A stretch of DNA of 64,000 nucleotides from Xylocopa sonorina (lineage: Eukaryota; Arthropoda; Insecta; Hymenoptera; Apidae), in NCBI RefSeq assembly GCF_050948175.1, contig NC_135203.1, positions 3,410,001 to 3,474,000 on the forward strand. Reading direction: 5' to 3'. Shown here one piece after another: positions 49,101 to 58,984 of this stretch (positions are counted from its first letter, which is position 1; each line of letters starts with the position of its first letter). The notes below the pieces were generated by a model. That model had not been told where the DNA came from. It ran no database searches and was given only the letters and a program-made list of their open reading frames with translations. A program made the position numbers and the translations under genes.

Positions 49101-49983
49101 GTTCCGCTGCCTTTCTCGGCCCCTTACAAATTGCTTAACCAATAAATTGTGTATAAAACAGCCGCGCTCGGCCCGCGAGATAACGCCGTATCTTTGCGGT
49201 TCTTATCGACGACAATCGGTCGATTTATTATTACGTGAGCAAGGTTTGGAAGTGATACGGGCGAAAGCTTGATTCGTGGCTCGCGCATGTTCATTCTTCC
49301 CGTTCTAAACAACTGTGTCACGTATCGTGTCGGCGACCGTACACGGCCGTGTGTATTTTGGTTGCTCCCAGGAGAAATTTGGATCATTCGAAAAATTATT
49401 GGCCACGCTTCCGACTGCGTGCTCGATTCGAAACTTCCTCCGGGGATCGCATGAATCTTTCCGTACACGTTTACAAATTAACCTCGACTCTAAGTAGAGG
49501 CTGTCCTACCGTAAAATTACGAAATATGGTAAACGTAAATTTTACAATTCTGAAGCATTCCATTTTCAGCAAATGTACAATAGTAAAAATAATATTTCAA
49601 GCGATCAAGACATTCCTAATCGACGATCCATGTCCGACCGTGAACGCCATATTCCACTCGACACGCACCTCGCAACCCAATCCACCCAACCTCCGCGCAT
49701 TTCCACCCCCGCGAGAAAACCCTTTTCACCAATGTAACACTCCACCAATCTCTCGATAGATCGTATCCACATTTCACGGGATTCTCCATCGAAATGAAAT
49801 CGTTTCATCGGGGAAGTTTCGCGGGAAGAGCGATTCCCTGGAATCCTCGAGTTAGCGCGGTCCGGTAAAAATAAGCGCGGATGAAAGATTCCGCTCGTGT
49901 TCGGGGACAATTTATTTCCGCGGCTGGATGACGCATTGCGCCGCTTTATCGCTGTTCGGCAAATACTTCGTGGCGCGAGCTTT
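46181..49983. other. Noncoding sequence with AT-rich stretches
   Basis: AT-rich at 46200-46790, 47900-48130 and 48590-48720 (including an 11-base poly-A at 48600-48610). Plus and minus open frames overlap at 46790-47200 and 49120-49760 without recognisable domains. No supported gene. Confidence 0.6.
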
Positions 49984-50002
49984 GGGGGGGGGGGGGGGGG
50001 GG
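49984..50002 (+). repeat. Poly-G run, 19 bases
   Basis: Nineteen consecutive Gs, the longest of the four G runs, followed by TTGGTCG. Confidence 0.9.
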
Positions 50003-50849
50003 TTGGTCGAGTGCGCGGAGCTTGGATACGGCTCGTCGCGGCCGCCGCCTCGAATGGGTTGAAGCGGACGCGGCGGCAAAGAGACCCTGCGGGGACGACA
50101 AAGGTCCGTTAATGCCTCGATACGTATGTTCTTCGTGTTCTTCGTTTCGCGGCTGGTATGCAGCACGGCGAGTCGAGAGAAGGCGACCCAACTCGGGTAC
50201 CAGCGGAGGAACGGGGGTGGGCCGCGGAGGTCTCTGACGGTAGGGGCGGCTCTGATTTACCGAGGCAATCGCTCTTTATTTCTCTCCAGGCGGCCCTCCC
50301 GTCCACCCCACTTCGATAGATATCGCCTTGTAATAGCCTTCCGTTACCTGAATATATCCGCCCTGCGAAATTTATTAGACGAACTCGCTGGGAGATTCGC
50401 GGCTCGCTTCTTCCTCTGACGCCTCGTGTTATTGTGTCTTTTATGGTCTTCTTACTGCTTGGGATTTTTGTTCGTGTTATAAACGGTATAATTGTAGGTA
50501 CAAGTGGATTGAAATGTTTATTGCGTTTATTAAATGGTTTTAATAAGATTTCTAGAATTAAATACGTATAAAAATTGTTATTATTTATGGTTGGTGTGTT
50601 TTGTTACGTTTTTATATACTTGTGACATCAATTGGTAGTAGGATATAACGTACGTAATTATCAGATCGAAAGTAAATGTACAGTTAACCGTATATTATTG
50701 GGGATTCGTTCAATGAGATGTGTAACAGATATAATCTGGATGCATTCAACGTCACGTGCATAATTACACGTAATACCAATGCATATCGAGCTGCCAAGCT
50801 TGGCACCTTCACCACCCTCGAGCTTTTAAGGGTGCTCGCGCGCCGGGCA
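50003..50849. other. Noncoding; GC-rich then AT-rich
   Basis: GC-rich to about 50420, with overlapping open frames on both strands that I attribute to composition; AT-rich from 50440 to 50790. Nothing else is visible. Confidence 0.6.
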
Positions 50850-51030
50850 CGCAACAATTAGCTCTTATCGATCGATTAATCGCCCGTGCAAAATCAGCTC
50901 CCGTGGAATTTCCAATTAAAATCCGCTCGAAATAATTCCGCGCTTTGATTACGCGTAATTAAAGCGCAGATATTTCCCAAAGCGATTAATTCAGTTTGTA
51001 CAACATCATAACTTTAAACAAACACTAATT
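50850..51030. promoter_or_regulatory. TAAT/ATTA-rich block with dyad; possible regulatory element
   Basis: ATTA/TAAT cores recur at about 50857, 50876, 50913, 50947-50961, 50985 and 51026. The centre is a 28-base near-palindrome (50940-50967), whose arms GATTA and TAAT face each other across CGCG, the arrangement of a paired homeodomain-type dimer site. Regulatory function is inferred only. Confidence 0.2.
50940..50967. other. 28-nt near-perfect palindrome
   Basis: GCGCTTTGATTACG is followed at once by its inverted complement, CGTAATTAAAGCGC, with a single mismatched pair in 14. Seen directly in the sequence. Confidence 0.95.
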
Positions 51031-51831
51031 ACAACCTTGTTCGAGTTCGTCTCTTAAATATTAAAAAAATCCATCAGAAAAACGGCATCAATTTTTAGGA
51101 TATTATTCTATTCAATATGGTTTATTACGTTACATTTTTGTAAAATGTTTTGTGCAAAGGATCTCATTATAAAAGCATTTTTTAATATCTGTCGTATTTT
51201 AAATCTCACGCTTTTATGAAGGTATTTTATGTATTTTTTTTCACTGTTATAATTTTTACAATTTAATAAATAGCATTGAATTATAACGTAAAATTATATT
51301 GTAAATAAGATTAGTTTTTATGGAACAATTTTAACAAAGAATCTCTAGAAAAACGAGTATCGGTGTCTGTCATTTTAAGTTTAGAATGCTCGGTTCAATT
51401 CTTCTTCTTGATTAATGTTTTTAGACGAATCTTAATGCATAATTTGCGCAAGGGATATTTAAGAAAATGCAAATTCTTGCTGAAAATCATAAGGACCCGA
51501 GTGTCTAGCTTCTCTTCACCGTCGTCCGAGGGCAGCACGCTGTTCGGATTCTGAGTTGCCCTATTAAAAACACCCCCTGCTTCACAGTCAGGTTTACTAC
51601 CCTCTTCGTATTTAATTCTCTCAATGTAATTCTCTGCTTTTTTGCGAAGCTTTAGCCGGACGAGTTGTTGGTGTCAATAGGAGCATTCCTCTTTCATTGC
51701 TATACTCTCTTCCTTCTATTCTACCCTAGAATTTAATTTCTTTAATTAAATTGAATCCATAAAGACTTAGACACTTAAACAAAATTAAACGAAATTGTGA
51801 ACATTTTTAAATATTTAATACCAGCATAGAC
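51031..51831. other. AT-rich noncoding sequence
   Basis: Strongly AT-rich at 51040-51360, with no CpG clusters. A plus frame at 51363-51554 has no recognisable domain. Nothing else is visible. Confidence 0.6.
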
Positions 51832-52248
51832 ATGACAATTTGGGAATCAACCAATATTATTCTGTTTGTTTTTCGTTTAGAAAAAAATCGACAGACACGT
51901 GCAATCTTTTTCTCCCTTATTCGAGACGTCTCGAACGGTCGTTCACGTCAATGGAAATCAGATCTGGTCAGCATTGCCATTGTCCAAACGATCGTTATCC
52001 AGACACGCTGTGCTAACTACAATCTTCTCTATCTGGAATCTCAATTAATGCCACCGTCCTTATCTCGAGATCATTCTCATGTTATCGACTGGCCACCACA
52101 TTCTTACCCAGATCTCTCCAAGTTTATCGTTTCCCCTATTGATCAACTTGTTATTGGTGCTTGGAAAAATCGGAATGAGAATCTTCCTTTCGAATGTTCC
52201 ATTATTTCTATACTGTACCACTTCAAATTTACAATCATACACGTATAA
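51832..52248 (+). CDS. Candidate 138-codon open frame, unidentified
   Basis: A true ATG at 51832 opens 138 codons to a TAA at 52246-52248 in sequence of only moderate GC, where stops should be common. The product (MTIWESTNIILFVFRLEKNR...) has balanced composition, with no clear signal peptide, membrane segment or motif; a WPPHSYPDLSKF stretch lies near residue 85. The plus strand is pyrimidine-rich here, which lowers stop frequency and could create the frame by chance. It ends about 105 bp before the solo LTR, so it might be a fragment of older inserted DNA. I do not recognise the family, and in an intron-bearing genome an isolated frame is weak evidence. Confidence 0.18.
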   Translation: MTIWESTNIILFVFRLEKNRQTRAIFFSLIRDVSNGRSRQWKSDLVSIAIVQTIVIQTRCANYNLLYLESQLMPPSLSRDHSHVIDWPPHSYPDLSKFIVSPIDQLVIGAWKNRNENLPFECSIISILYHFKFTIIHV

Positions 52249-52319
52249 TATCTACGCGAAGTAAATGTATATCATACAGCTGCTACAATTGTTAAAGTTT
52301 AAATTTTACAAGGGTAAGC

Positions 52320-52354
52320 TTCCTGAGGTTCTCGAAAACAATTTGACAAGGAAC
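52320..52354 (+). repeat. Tail of an upstream 244-bp array unit, cut by the LTR
   Basis: TTCTCGAAAACAATTTGACA at 52329-52348 matches the unit ending GCTCACGAAAACAATTTCAT of the downstream array. The following GGAAC lies where the intact units have GCAAC. This places the left LTR boundary inside the array. Confidence 0.75.
52351..52354. repeat. Left target-site duplication GAAC
   Basis: Matches GAAC at 52604-52607. Because the target continues with TG, a 6-base GAACTG reading is also possible; the canonical TG start of the LTR favours GAAC. Confidence 0.75.
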
Positions 52355-52603
52355 TGTAAGAGATATCGGGTAACAGAGTGCACGGGTGGTCGACGAGGGT
52401 CGTGTGCATTTCTCTGCTGCATCGCCACACCCCGGGGCCTTGCCTAAACATACGAATGGGCTACGACGTTGAGGATGTCCTCGAGGCTAGTACGAATGGC
52501 CTAAGAAGGCATTCCTGTACGAACCTTCGGATGAAACAGTAATAAATATGCCCAGTAGACGTTGAGCCATCGAGTTATTACTCTATTTTCCTCACTTCTT
52601 ACA
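52355..52603. mobile_element. Solo LTR, 249 bp, with 4-bp target duplication
   Basis: The element starts TGTAAGA and ends TCTTACA, a perfect 7-base inverted terminus with the TG...CA ends typical of LTRs. It is flanked by GAAC at 52351-52354 and 52604-52607. It contains an AATAAA polyadenylation signal at 52541-52546, plausibly marking the end of R if the element reads left to right. Removing it and one GAAC joins CAATTTGACAAGGAAC to TGATTACTCTCGC, which matches the intact junction of the neighbouring tandem units. There is no internal region, primer-binding site or second LTR, so this is a solo LTR left by recombination. A 4-bp duplication is common in Ty3/gypsy-type elements, but the family is not identified. 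Confidence 0.8.
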
Positions 52604-52607
52604 GAAC
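52604..52607. repeat. Right target-site duplication GAAC
   Basis: Partner of 52351-52354, directly followed by the normal array sequence TGATTACTCTCGC. Confidence 0.75.
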
Positions 52608-53304
52608 TGATTACTCTCGCAACATTTTCTGCTTCTAAGCCTATTCGTCGATCATCTCACGTCTTGGTTTCCACAGAAGCACGAGAACGAACGAATCTTG
52701 CGTCGCACTTGCAACCGTTCGCAGACAATCCTGAAGAGTATCGTCGAACGAACCCCCGCGGATCCCATCTATCGGTTAAACAATGGGGCATCGAAACGGG
52801 AGAGAGAACGTCTAGTTTTCTCAGGCTCACGAAAACAATTTCATAAGCAACTGATTACTCTCGCAATATTTTCTGCTTCTAAGCCTATTCGTCGATCATC
52901 TCACGTCTTGGTTTCCACAGAAGCACGAGAACGAACGAATCTTGCGTCGCACTTGCAATCGTTCGCAGACAATCCTGAAGAGTATCGTCGAACGAACCCC
53001 CGCGGATCCCATCTATCGGTTAAACAATGGGGCATCGAAACGGGAGAGAGAACGTCTAGCTTTTTCAGGCTCACGAAAACAATTTCATAAGCAACTGATT
53101 ACTCTCGCAATATTTTCTGCTTCTAAGCCTATTCGTCGATCATCTCACGTCTTGGTTTCCACAGAAGCACGAGAACAAACGAATCTTGCGTCGCACTTGC
53201 AATCGTTCGCAGACAATCCTGAAGAGTATCGTCGAACGAACCACCGCGGATCCCATCTATCGGTTAAACAATGGGGCATCGAAACCGGAGAGAGAACGTC
53301 TAGC
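52605..53304 (+). repeat. 244-bp tandem array, 2.9 copies
   Basis: Units are 52605-52848, 52849-53092 and a partial unit 53093-53304 (212 of 244 bp). They begin AACTGATTACTCTCGCAA and differ at only a few positions. The period is not a multiple of three, yet two frames stay open through the unit, so overlapping open frames of 94, 130 and 129 codons (52562-52846, 52698-53090, 52942-53331) repeat the same peptide alternately in different frames. This is a property of the repeat and not evidence of a gene. The array may extend left past the inserted LTR. Confidence 0.95.
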
Positions 53305-54476
53305 GAGCTGAACACGGTTCCGTTTCTCTGAATGGAACTAATAACTGAATAACCGACAAAAATCGCTGCCGGCTGTTCGGCTTCATTTCGCCCGCGCGTT
53401 TTCGCGTTGCACAATGACCGACGGCCCCCGGAACGCTTACTCGAGCTTTATGCCGGCTGCTTTTACGCTTTCACCCCCGAATTCGACATATTGCATTCGT
53501 TAACCCTCCGGTCCGGCGAAATTCGTCGATGTTGAGCCAGTCAAGACCTCCCGTGTTTGCTCGTTCTCTGAAATTTCGGCTGGCCTGATCGGGAAGAAAG
53601 GAACGGCCCGCGCGAACTCCGAATTTCGCGATCTATTGTTGACGCGGGATAAATTGGACTTCGAATTGGTTTTGGACTTTCGCGTCGGTCATCTAGGAAC
53701 GACAGTGTTGTTATAACTATTCTTTTATTCGATGCTGTTGGAAATGGATAAGAATAAATGAACAACTGTCTAATGTTCTTTATAGTCTTCAAGTTTATTC
53801 TTGAGGCTTGAAGGAACGTCCGCAACGCTTTGAAGGCTCTACTAATTGCGAGGACACCGCATAGGAAATTTAAGGTCCTTCCTCTTAAAGAAAATTGACG
53901 ACACAAAGTCTGCGCGTGTTTTTGTTTCAGGCCCCTAGGTATAAACAGTCGGGGACCCTACTCGAACCGATAGATCTGTTTCACAGTTTATATACTGGAT
54001 TCTATTTCCTAACGCAAGATTCATTTTTGTTTCTTCGTTGACATGTGGTGACAATCAAACAGATGCAAAATTTTTCAACAAATAATTGCAACGTGTGTTT
54101 ATTTGTTGCATTCCACGTTATTCAGTCTAAATTACTTAGAAAATATTTGGAGGAACAATATCTGTGTCCTCTTGAACTTTCTGCAATTCCATTAATTCCA
54201 CGATTACGCGTATAATTACCTTAGACCTTAAGACCTTGTCTTGATTATAGAAATTGTTGAAAAATCGCAGGAAATCCTGGAACCTTTTTCAATTCCCCAC
54301 AATCCCGGTTTGGGATCAACCGCGGCGAATCAAGGTACACAGGCTCGCGTCCCAAAACAGCGTTGGCTGCGGTCGAGTCTATGAGATTGAACTTAAACCT
54401 AACCTTGCGTACGCTCGTCTGTGTGCGGAAACTTCGGTCGGGAAACTTGCTGGAAACCTTGGGAACTTCGATCCGA
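53305..54476. other. Noncoding sequence between the two arrays
   Basis: CpG-rich to about 53700, then AT-richer. Open frames (minus 53541-53906, plus 54254-54505) have no recognisable domain, and the second runs into the poly-G. Nothing else is visible. Confidence 0.6.
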
Positions 54477-54492
54477 GGGGGGGGGGGGGGGG
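54477..54492 (+). repeat. Poly-G run, 16 bases
   Basis: Sixteen consecutive Gs, 82 bp before the 143-bp array. Confidence 0.9.
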
Positions 54493-54574
54493 TGGCCGTA
54501 ATTAAGACGTCTCGAAGAAAATCCCGTGAACTCCGACTCGCGGTAATCGTGCGATCGGCCCTCGTGTTCTACCT

Positions 54575-55284
54575 ACGATCTGGACCTGTTTACCTGATTA
54601 ACCAATAAAAGGAACGTCCTGAAGGCCCAAATTTAACCAGAAGTTACCAATCTCTCTATAGAATCTTTTCGCTACTCGAAGATTTCACTTGGCATAAATG
54701 CGACGATATAAAATACTACGATCTGAACCTGTTTACCTGATTAACCAATAAAAGGAACGTCCTGAAGGCCCAAATTTAACCAGAAGTTACCAATCTCTCT
54801 ATAGAATCTTTTCGCTACTCGAAGATTTCACTTGGCATAAATGCGACGATATAAAATACTACGATCTGGACCTGTTTACCTAATTAACCAATAAAAGGAA
54901 CGTCCTGAAGGCCCAAATTTAACCAGAAGTTACCAATCTCTCTATAGAATCTTTTCGCTACTCGAAGATTTCACTTGGCATAAATGCGACGATATAAAAT
55001 ACTACGATCTGGACCTGTTTACCTAATTAACCAATAAAAGGAACGTCCTGAAGGCCCAAATTTAACCAGAAGTTACCAATCTCTCTATAGAATCTTCTCG
55101 CTACTCGAAGATTTCACTTGGAATAATTGCGACGATATAAAATACTAGGATTTGGACCTGTTTACCTGATTAACCAATAAAAGGAACGTCCTCAAGGCCC
55201 TTTAATTACAAGTTACCAATCTCTCTGTAGAACCTTTTCTCTACTCGAAGATTTCACTTGGCATAAATGCGACGATATAAAATA
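54575..55284 (+). repeat. 143-bp tandem array, 5 units
   Basis: Units start at 54575, 54718, 54861, 55004 and 55147, exactly 143 bp apart, each beginning ACGATCTG-ACCTGTTTACCT or a close variant. Units 1-4 are nearly identical. Unit 5 is diverged and shortened (138 bp, with TTTAATTACA replacing AAATTTAACCAGA). Each unit contains CCAATAAAAGGAACGTCCT and CTCGAAGATTTCACTTGG. No frame stays open across a unit. The pattern of a diverged last unit and uniform inner units fits recent amplification of the inner copies. Confidence 0.96.
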
Positions 55285-55930
55285 AATTCATCGATGATCG
55301 TAACGTTCGTATCTTCTTGATCAAGCAGGAAAATCGCGTACGTGTGCGTGCATGCTCGTCCACGATACGTTTGGCGATCGATGCACGGCGACGAGCGTTA
55401 ATCTTCGGTCGAGAGAAGAGCAAACACACGAGCCGGATAATGGGAGATGGCAGATCGGCGTGCGTGCGTGCCTCCGTTCTAACGTGTCGCTGGCATTTCG
55501 CGGAAATTTATATTCCCGCTGGCAGATAAGGCACACTTGCTATCTGAGCCAGTGCGGCGTCGACGTCGCGGCTAAACTGGACGAGGGTGGAGCGGAACGC
55601 CCGGCCTCTCCCCCCGTTTCCCTCTAGAAATGTTTGTTCTACGGTATCGCAGATCCTGCTGAGTCGAGGAGAAAGGGAAATGATTTTCTACTAATCTGTT
55701 CCCGGTGCCCCTGGCTTCCTCCTGTTCACGGCTCGATTACGAGATCGGTTCGTTCGCGTGACGAGATAGCGGTTGAAATATTGGTTTATTGTTTCTTTTC
55801 TGAGATTCAAACGAGTTTTTGTGAATTTTTTAACAAGTCGATACGTGACAGAGATATTGATTCGTGAAATAGTTTCATGAATTAACTGGAAACTAGGAAT
55901 TTATTAAAGATATTGAGGGTTAATTGGTGG

Positions 55931-56125
55931 GTCTGACTCTATATTGATATGTTCTACTAGATTCTCTTAGTGATATCTACCTTTTTATCAATTTTGTTGT
56001 AATTTGTTGGAAAAGATAACGTCGAATGACTTGAAGTGAAAGGTATAAGGTAGAATAATCGACGATTAATATGATAGACTTGTTTCGTCTGACCATACGT
56101 TGATATGTACTACTGGATTTTTCTA
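55931..56125 (+). repeat. Weak duplicated segment, 156 bp apart
   Basis: GTCTGAC...TTGATATGT-CTACT-GATT occurs at 55931-55970 and 56087-56124 with about 80% match over roughly 38 bases. Only the start of the presumed unit is still recognisable. Confidence 0.4.
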
Positions 56126-57544
56126 GTTCTCTTAATTGATGTTTTACTAGGTATTCAGCTATTATATTCAGAAAAAAAGTAACGAGACGTGTGTTCAAGG
56201 AAAATTTACATCCCATCAGAATAGAAATAATAATTTTTACAAGCCTCTCATTGTTTTATTATATAAATTCATTAAATTAATTGAAATGTACTTTATTCGT
56301 CGAAACGTTCACTGTAGCGATCTGTTTCGCGTATCTACCCCAAAAAGAGACTGAATGGTCGATACGTTCGTCGGCAATCGTACGTCCCCAAACTAAATCC
56401 TACGATCAACCTCGAACAGGACCCTTAATGAGTTCAACACGCATCGATCGGCACGAGATGACCACAGAGGATTCCGCGGGCTCGTTTCAGGGTTTATCAA
56501 TATCGCGAGGGGTTAATTGATCAAGTCCCTTTCGTCGCAGCCGTATCTCTGACGAAGGGCTGACGTCACCCAGTCCATAGTACACGGCCCTGGCGATCCT
56601 GATTAGCATTAACGATTCATAGACCCGGGACTAACTGGGGTCGTCCTACGACCTCTCGCCATCTTCTCCGGTTCCTTCTCGTCTTCGTACATGTCTACCC
56701 GCCGCAAGTTATCGCGCCTGTCGACAAGGAGGTTATCTTTCGCGTTCGATGATCGCCGAATTTACATAATGTTTGCCACCAACGGCGAAGTATTCACGAA
56801 TCTCGAATTAATTCAACTCGATGCTGGGAATTTCCCATTGGACCGTATAATTCGGTACTCTCGCAGCTACGAAGCGTCGTGTGTGTAAAGAAACCTGACT
56901 TTCGATCACATATATAGTTTCCATACTGTATCCGATAGATGACGATCTAATTTAGTTTCGTTATCGCTATCTGATTAAACCCATCGTTCTATCTATTCCG
57001 TGTCCTCCAAGAACTTCCACCAACGTTTACACCGCGTGTCAGCCTTCGTCAAACCCATTGAAAATCGCGGAATCTTCGCGGAACGGACGCGGTGACATGT
57101 AATTTCGCCGCTCGTCTACGCGACGCGTGAAGCACGTTATCCGCGCGTCTTTCAACGGCAGCGCTGGAGGGGTGTCTCCACCCGCGGCGCGCGGTTATTA
57201 CGAAAGGGCAGAGACCCGGGGTCTTTCGATGTCCTGCAACGGTTCGCAGCCCGATCTCCAGGGAGGTCCTTCGAATTTTCCAGTCGACGGAGGGAAGGTT
57301 GTCGGCCAAGTTGCATATTACCATTTCTCGATTCGACGTGCGAGGTGAGGCGTCGCGTCCAGGCAGCGCGTACGTCCACACGCATACGTCACCCTCTCTC
57401 AGATTATTCGTACTTGTACATAGGCGTTAGTCCCTGTGGCATTAGACAAGGGTATCGGGGATGCTCGGGGGTGCTGCTCGTTGTGATTGGTGCGGGTCTG
57501 ACTGACCATTTGAATACACGGCACTGTAATCACGACTCCGTCCG

Positions 57545-57563
57545 CCTCTCTCTCTCTCTCTCT
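57545..57563. repeat. TC microsatellite
   Basis: (CT)n, about nine units. Confidence 0.88.
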
Positions 57564-58113
57564 TTTCAACCCCGTTTTCTCGCGCTCACCCTCGCAGGCC
57601 TGACACTCTCTTTGCCTATCGCATAGTCATCGCACCTCCTCAACCCCCGCGTCACGCGCCGCGCTGTCCGGGGAATACCTCCAGATTGCTACCGCCGTCC
57701 GACGTCCTCACCGTTCGTTTCCATCGTCGCCTCGTCGGACCTTCTCGACGGTATCGCGAGGACAACCCGCCGCCCCCGTGGCCCTCCATCGTGGTGTCCG
57801 CACGCGATGACCGACAGTTTCCTGCGAGCTTTTCGTCGTGAGACATCGATGCTCCGTCGTTGGTCATCGCTGGTGCTCGTTTTATTGCCGGCGGCCGTGT
57901 GAACCACCTGTTTCACGCTGGCTATGCGTGGTGGGGAAAGTCGCAGGTACTTGAAAAGAGACGATATACATTATATCGCTCCTATCTGAATTCTTTATGT
58001 TAATGGTTTTTATTTGTACAGTATTTACGAACAAACAAGAAAAACACCTAATTGTCCTTAAAAAATATGGCGAATAAATCCCGTTGCTGGTCAGAATGAT
58101 CATGTAAGAGACC

Positions 58114-58347
58114 ATGGCGTATCCTCGTCCATCCCTAACAGGAAATTGTCCAGGAGACATCTCGTTGGACTTCTCTGGTTACCGCGTCGTACCGGATCTG
58201 AGAACGCTCTCGCGTAACCGTTTCCGAATTTGCATGTCCGCCGCTGGAAGGCAGCTGGTTAGGTCGCTCGACCATATTATCAGACAGCGCGTCATCGTCG
58301 CCAAAAAGCGTCTCGCATCCATTTTAATGGATTTGCTTGCGCATTGA
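58114..58347 (+). CDS. Candidate small ORF, 77 codons, unidentified
   Basis: The ATG at 58114 lies in ACCATGG, a good animal initiation context, and opens 77 codons to a TGA. Codons are mostly C- or G-ending in the second half (CGC GTC ATC GTC GCC AAA AAG). The product is basic, with a C-terminal stretch QRVIVAKKRLASILMDLLAH that could form an amphipathic helix. I see no signal peptide or known motif, no promoter element, and no polyadenylation signal close downstream. Minus-strand frames overlap its 3' part. It may be a small protein gene, an upstream ORF or chance. Confidence 0.15.
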   Translation: MAYPRPSLTGNCPGDISLDFSGYRVVPDLRTLSRNRFRICMSAAGRQLVRSLDHIIRQRVIVAKKRLASILMDLLAH

Positions 58348-58703
58348 AGCAAGGCGGTGGGTCAGAGGAGGAGTAAGACGCGCGTTTCGAAGAACAGGTC
58401 ACAGAGAAACGGACGAGGACAGAGGTGGTTAGCGTGGAGCAGCATTGGTAGCTGAAACGGAGTGAAACGAAGATGGGCGGGAGAAGGGGTGGATGTATAG
58501 AAGGGTTGAAAGGGAAGGGGGACAGGTAGTTGCTCGAGCGAAGTCGAGCACGGCGATGCGGTGGGACGTGGTTGAACGTGTAAACGTTGCACTTCCACAT
58601 TCGCGAGCACGTCATGTAGCCCGGCTACTTTGCCTAAACATTTGCTCGGTGCTTCACCTGCTAGGCGCCTAACCCTTCGCTATTTCATTAAATTAGAAGC
58701 AGG

Positions 58704-58757
58704 TTGGCTGGTTGGTCGGTTCGCCGACTGGCTGGCAGGCAGGCAAGGCAGGCTTGG
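58704..58757. repeat. Degenerate TGGY/GGCA tetranucleotide repeat
   Basis: Alternating GGTT, GGCT, GGTC and GGCA units with interruptions, ending GGCAGGCAAGGCAGGCTTGG. Confidence 0.6.
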
Positions 58758-58970
58758 ATCTAGGTACGCGACGCGGGCCTCTCGTCGCGCCCTCCATCTT
58801 TCTCTTTGGTATCCGCGAAACCACTGGAAACTTTCGCTTTTACCGTCATTTTATAATTCATGGCGTCGTCCTGTCGCTCGAATGTAACGCGGGTCGCCTT
58901 TCGTAACGTCGTGCCGTTGAGTAAAGAGGGTTGTACGCTCTCTTCCTCTTTCACCCTTTGCGTCCTATCC

Positions 58971-58984
58971 CTCTCTCTCTCTCT
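58971..58984. repeat. TC microsatellite, short
   Basis: Seven (CT) units. Confidence 0.8.

Larger units (their letters stand above)
55285..58113. other. Noncoding sequence
   Basis: CpG-rich at 55310-55780 and 57010-57900, AT-rich at 55860-56290 and 57960-58080. A weak duplicated word pair lies at 55931 and 56087 and a TC repeat at 57545-57563. Open frames around 57050-57390 overlap on both strands. No supported gene or RNA. Confidence 0.6.

Noticed and set aside
56281..56520. Signal-peptide-like N-terminus on an open frame
   Set aside because: It begins at TTG, with no in-frame ATG at the right place.
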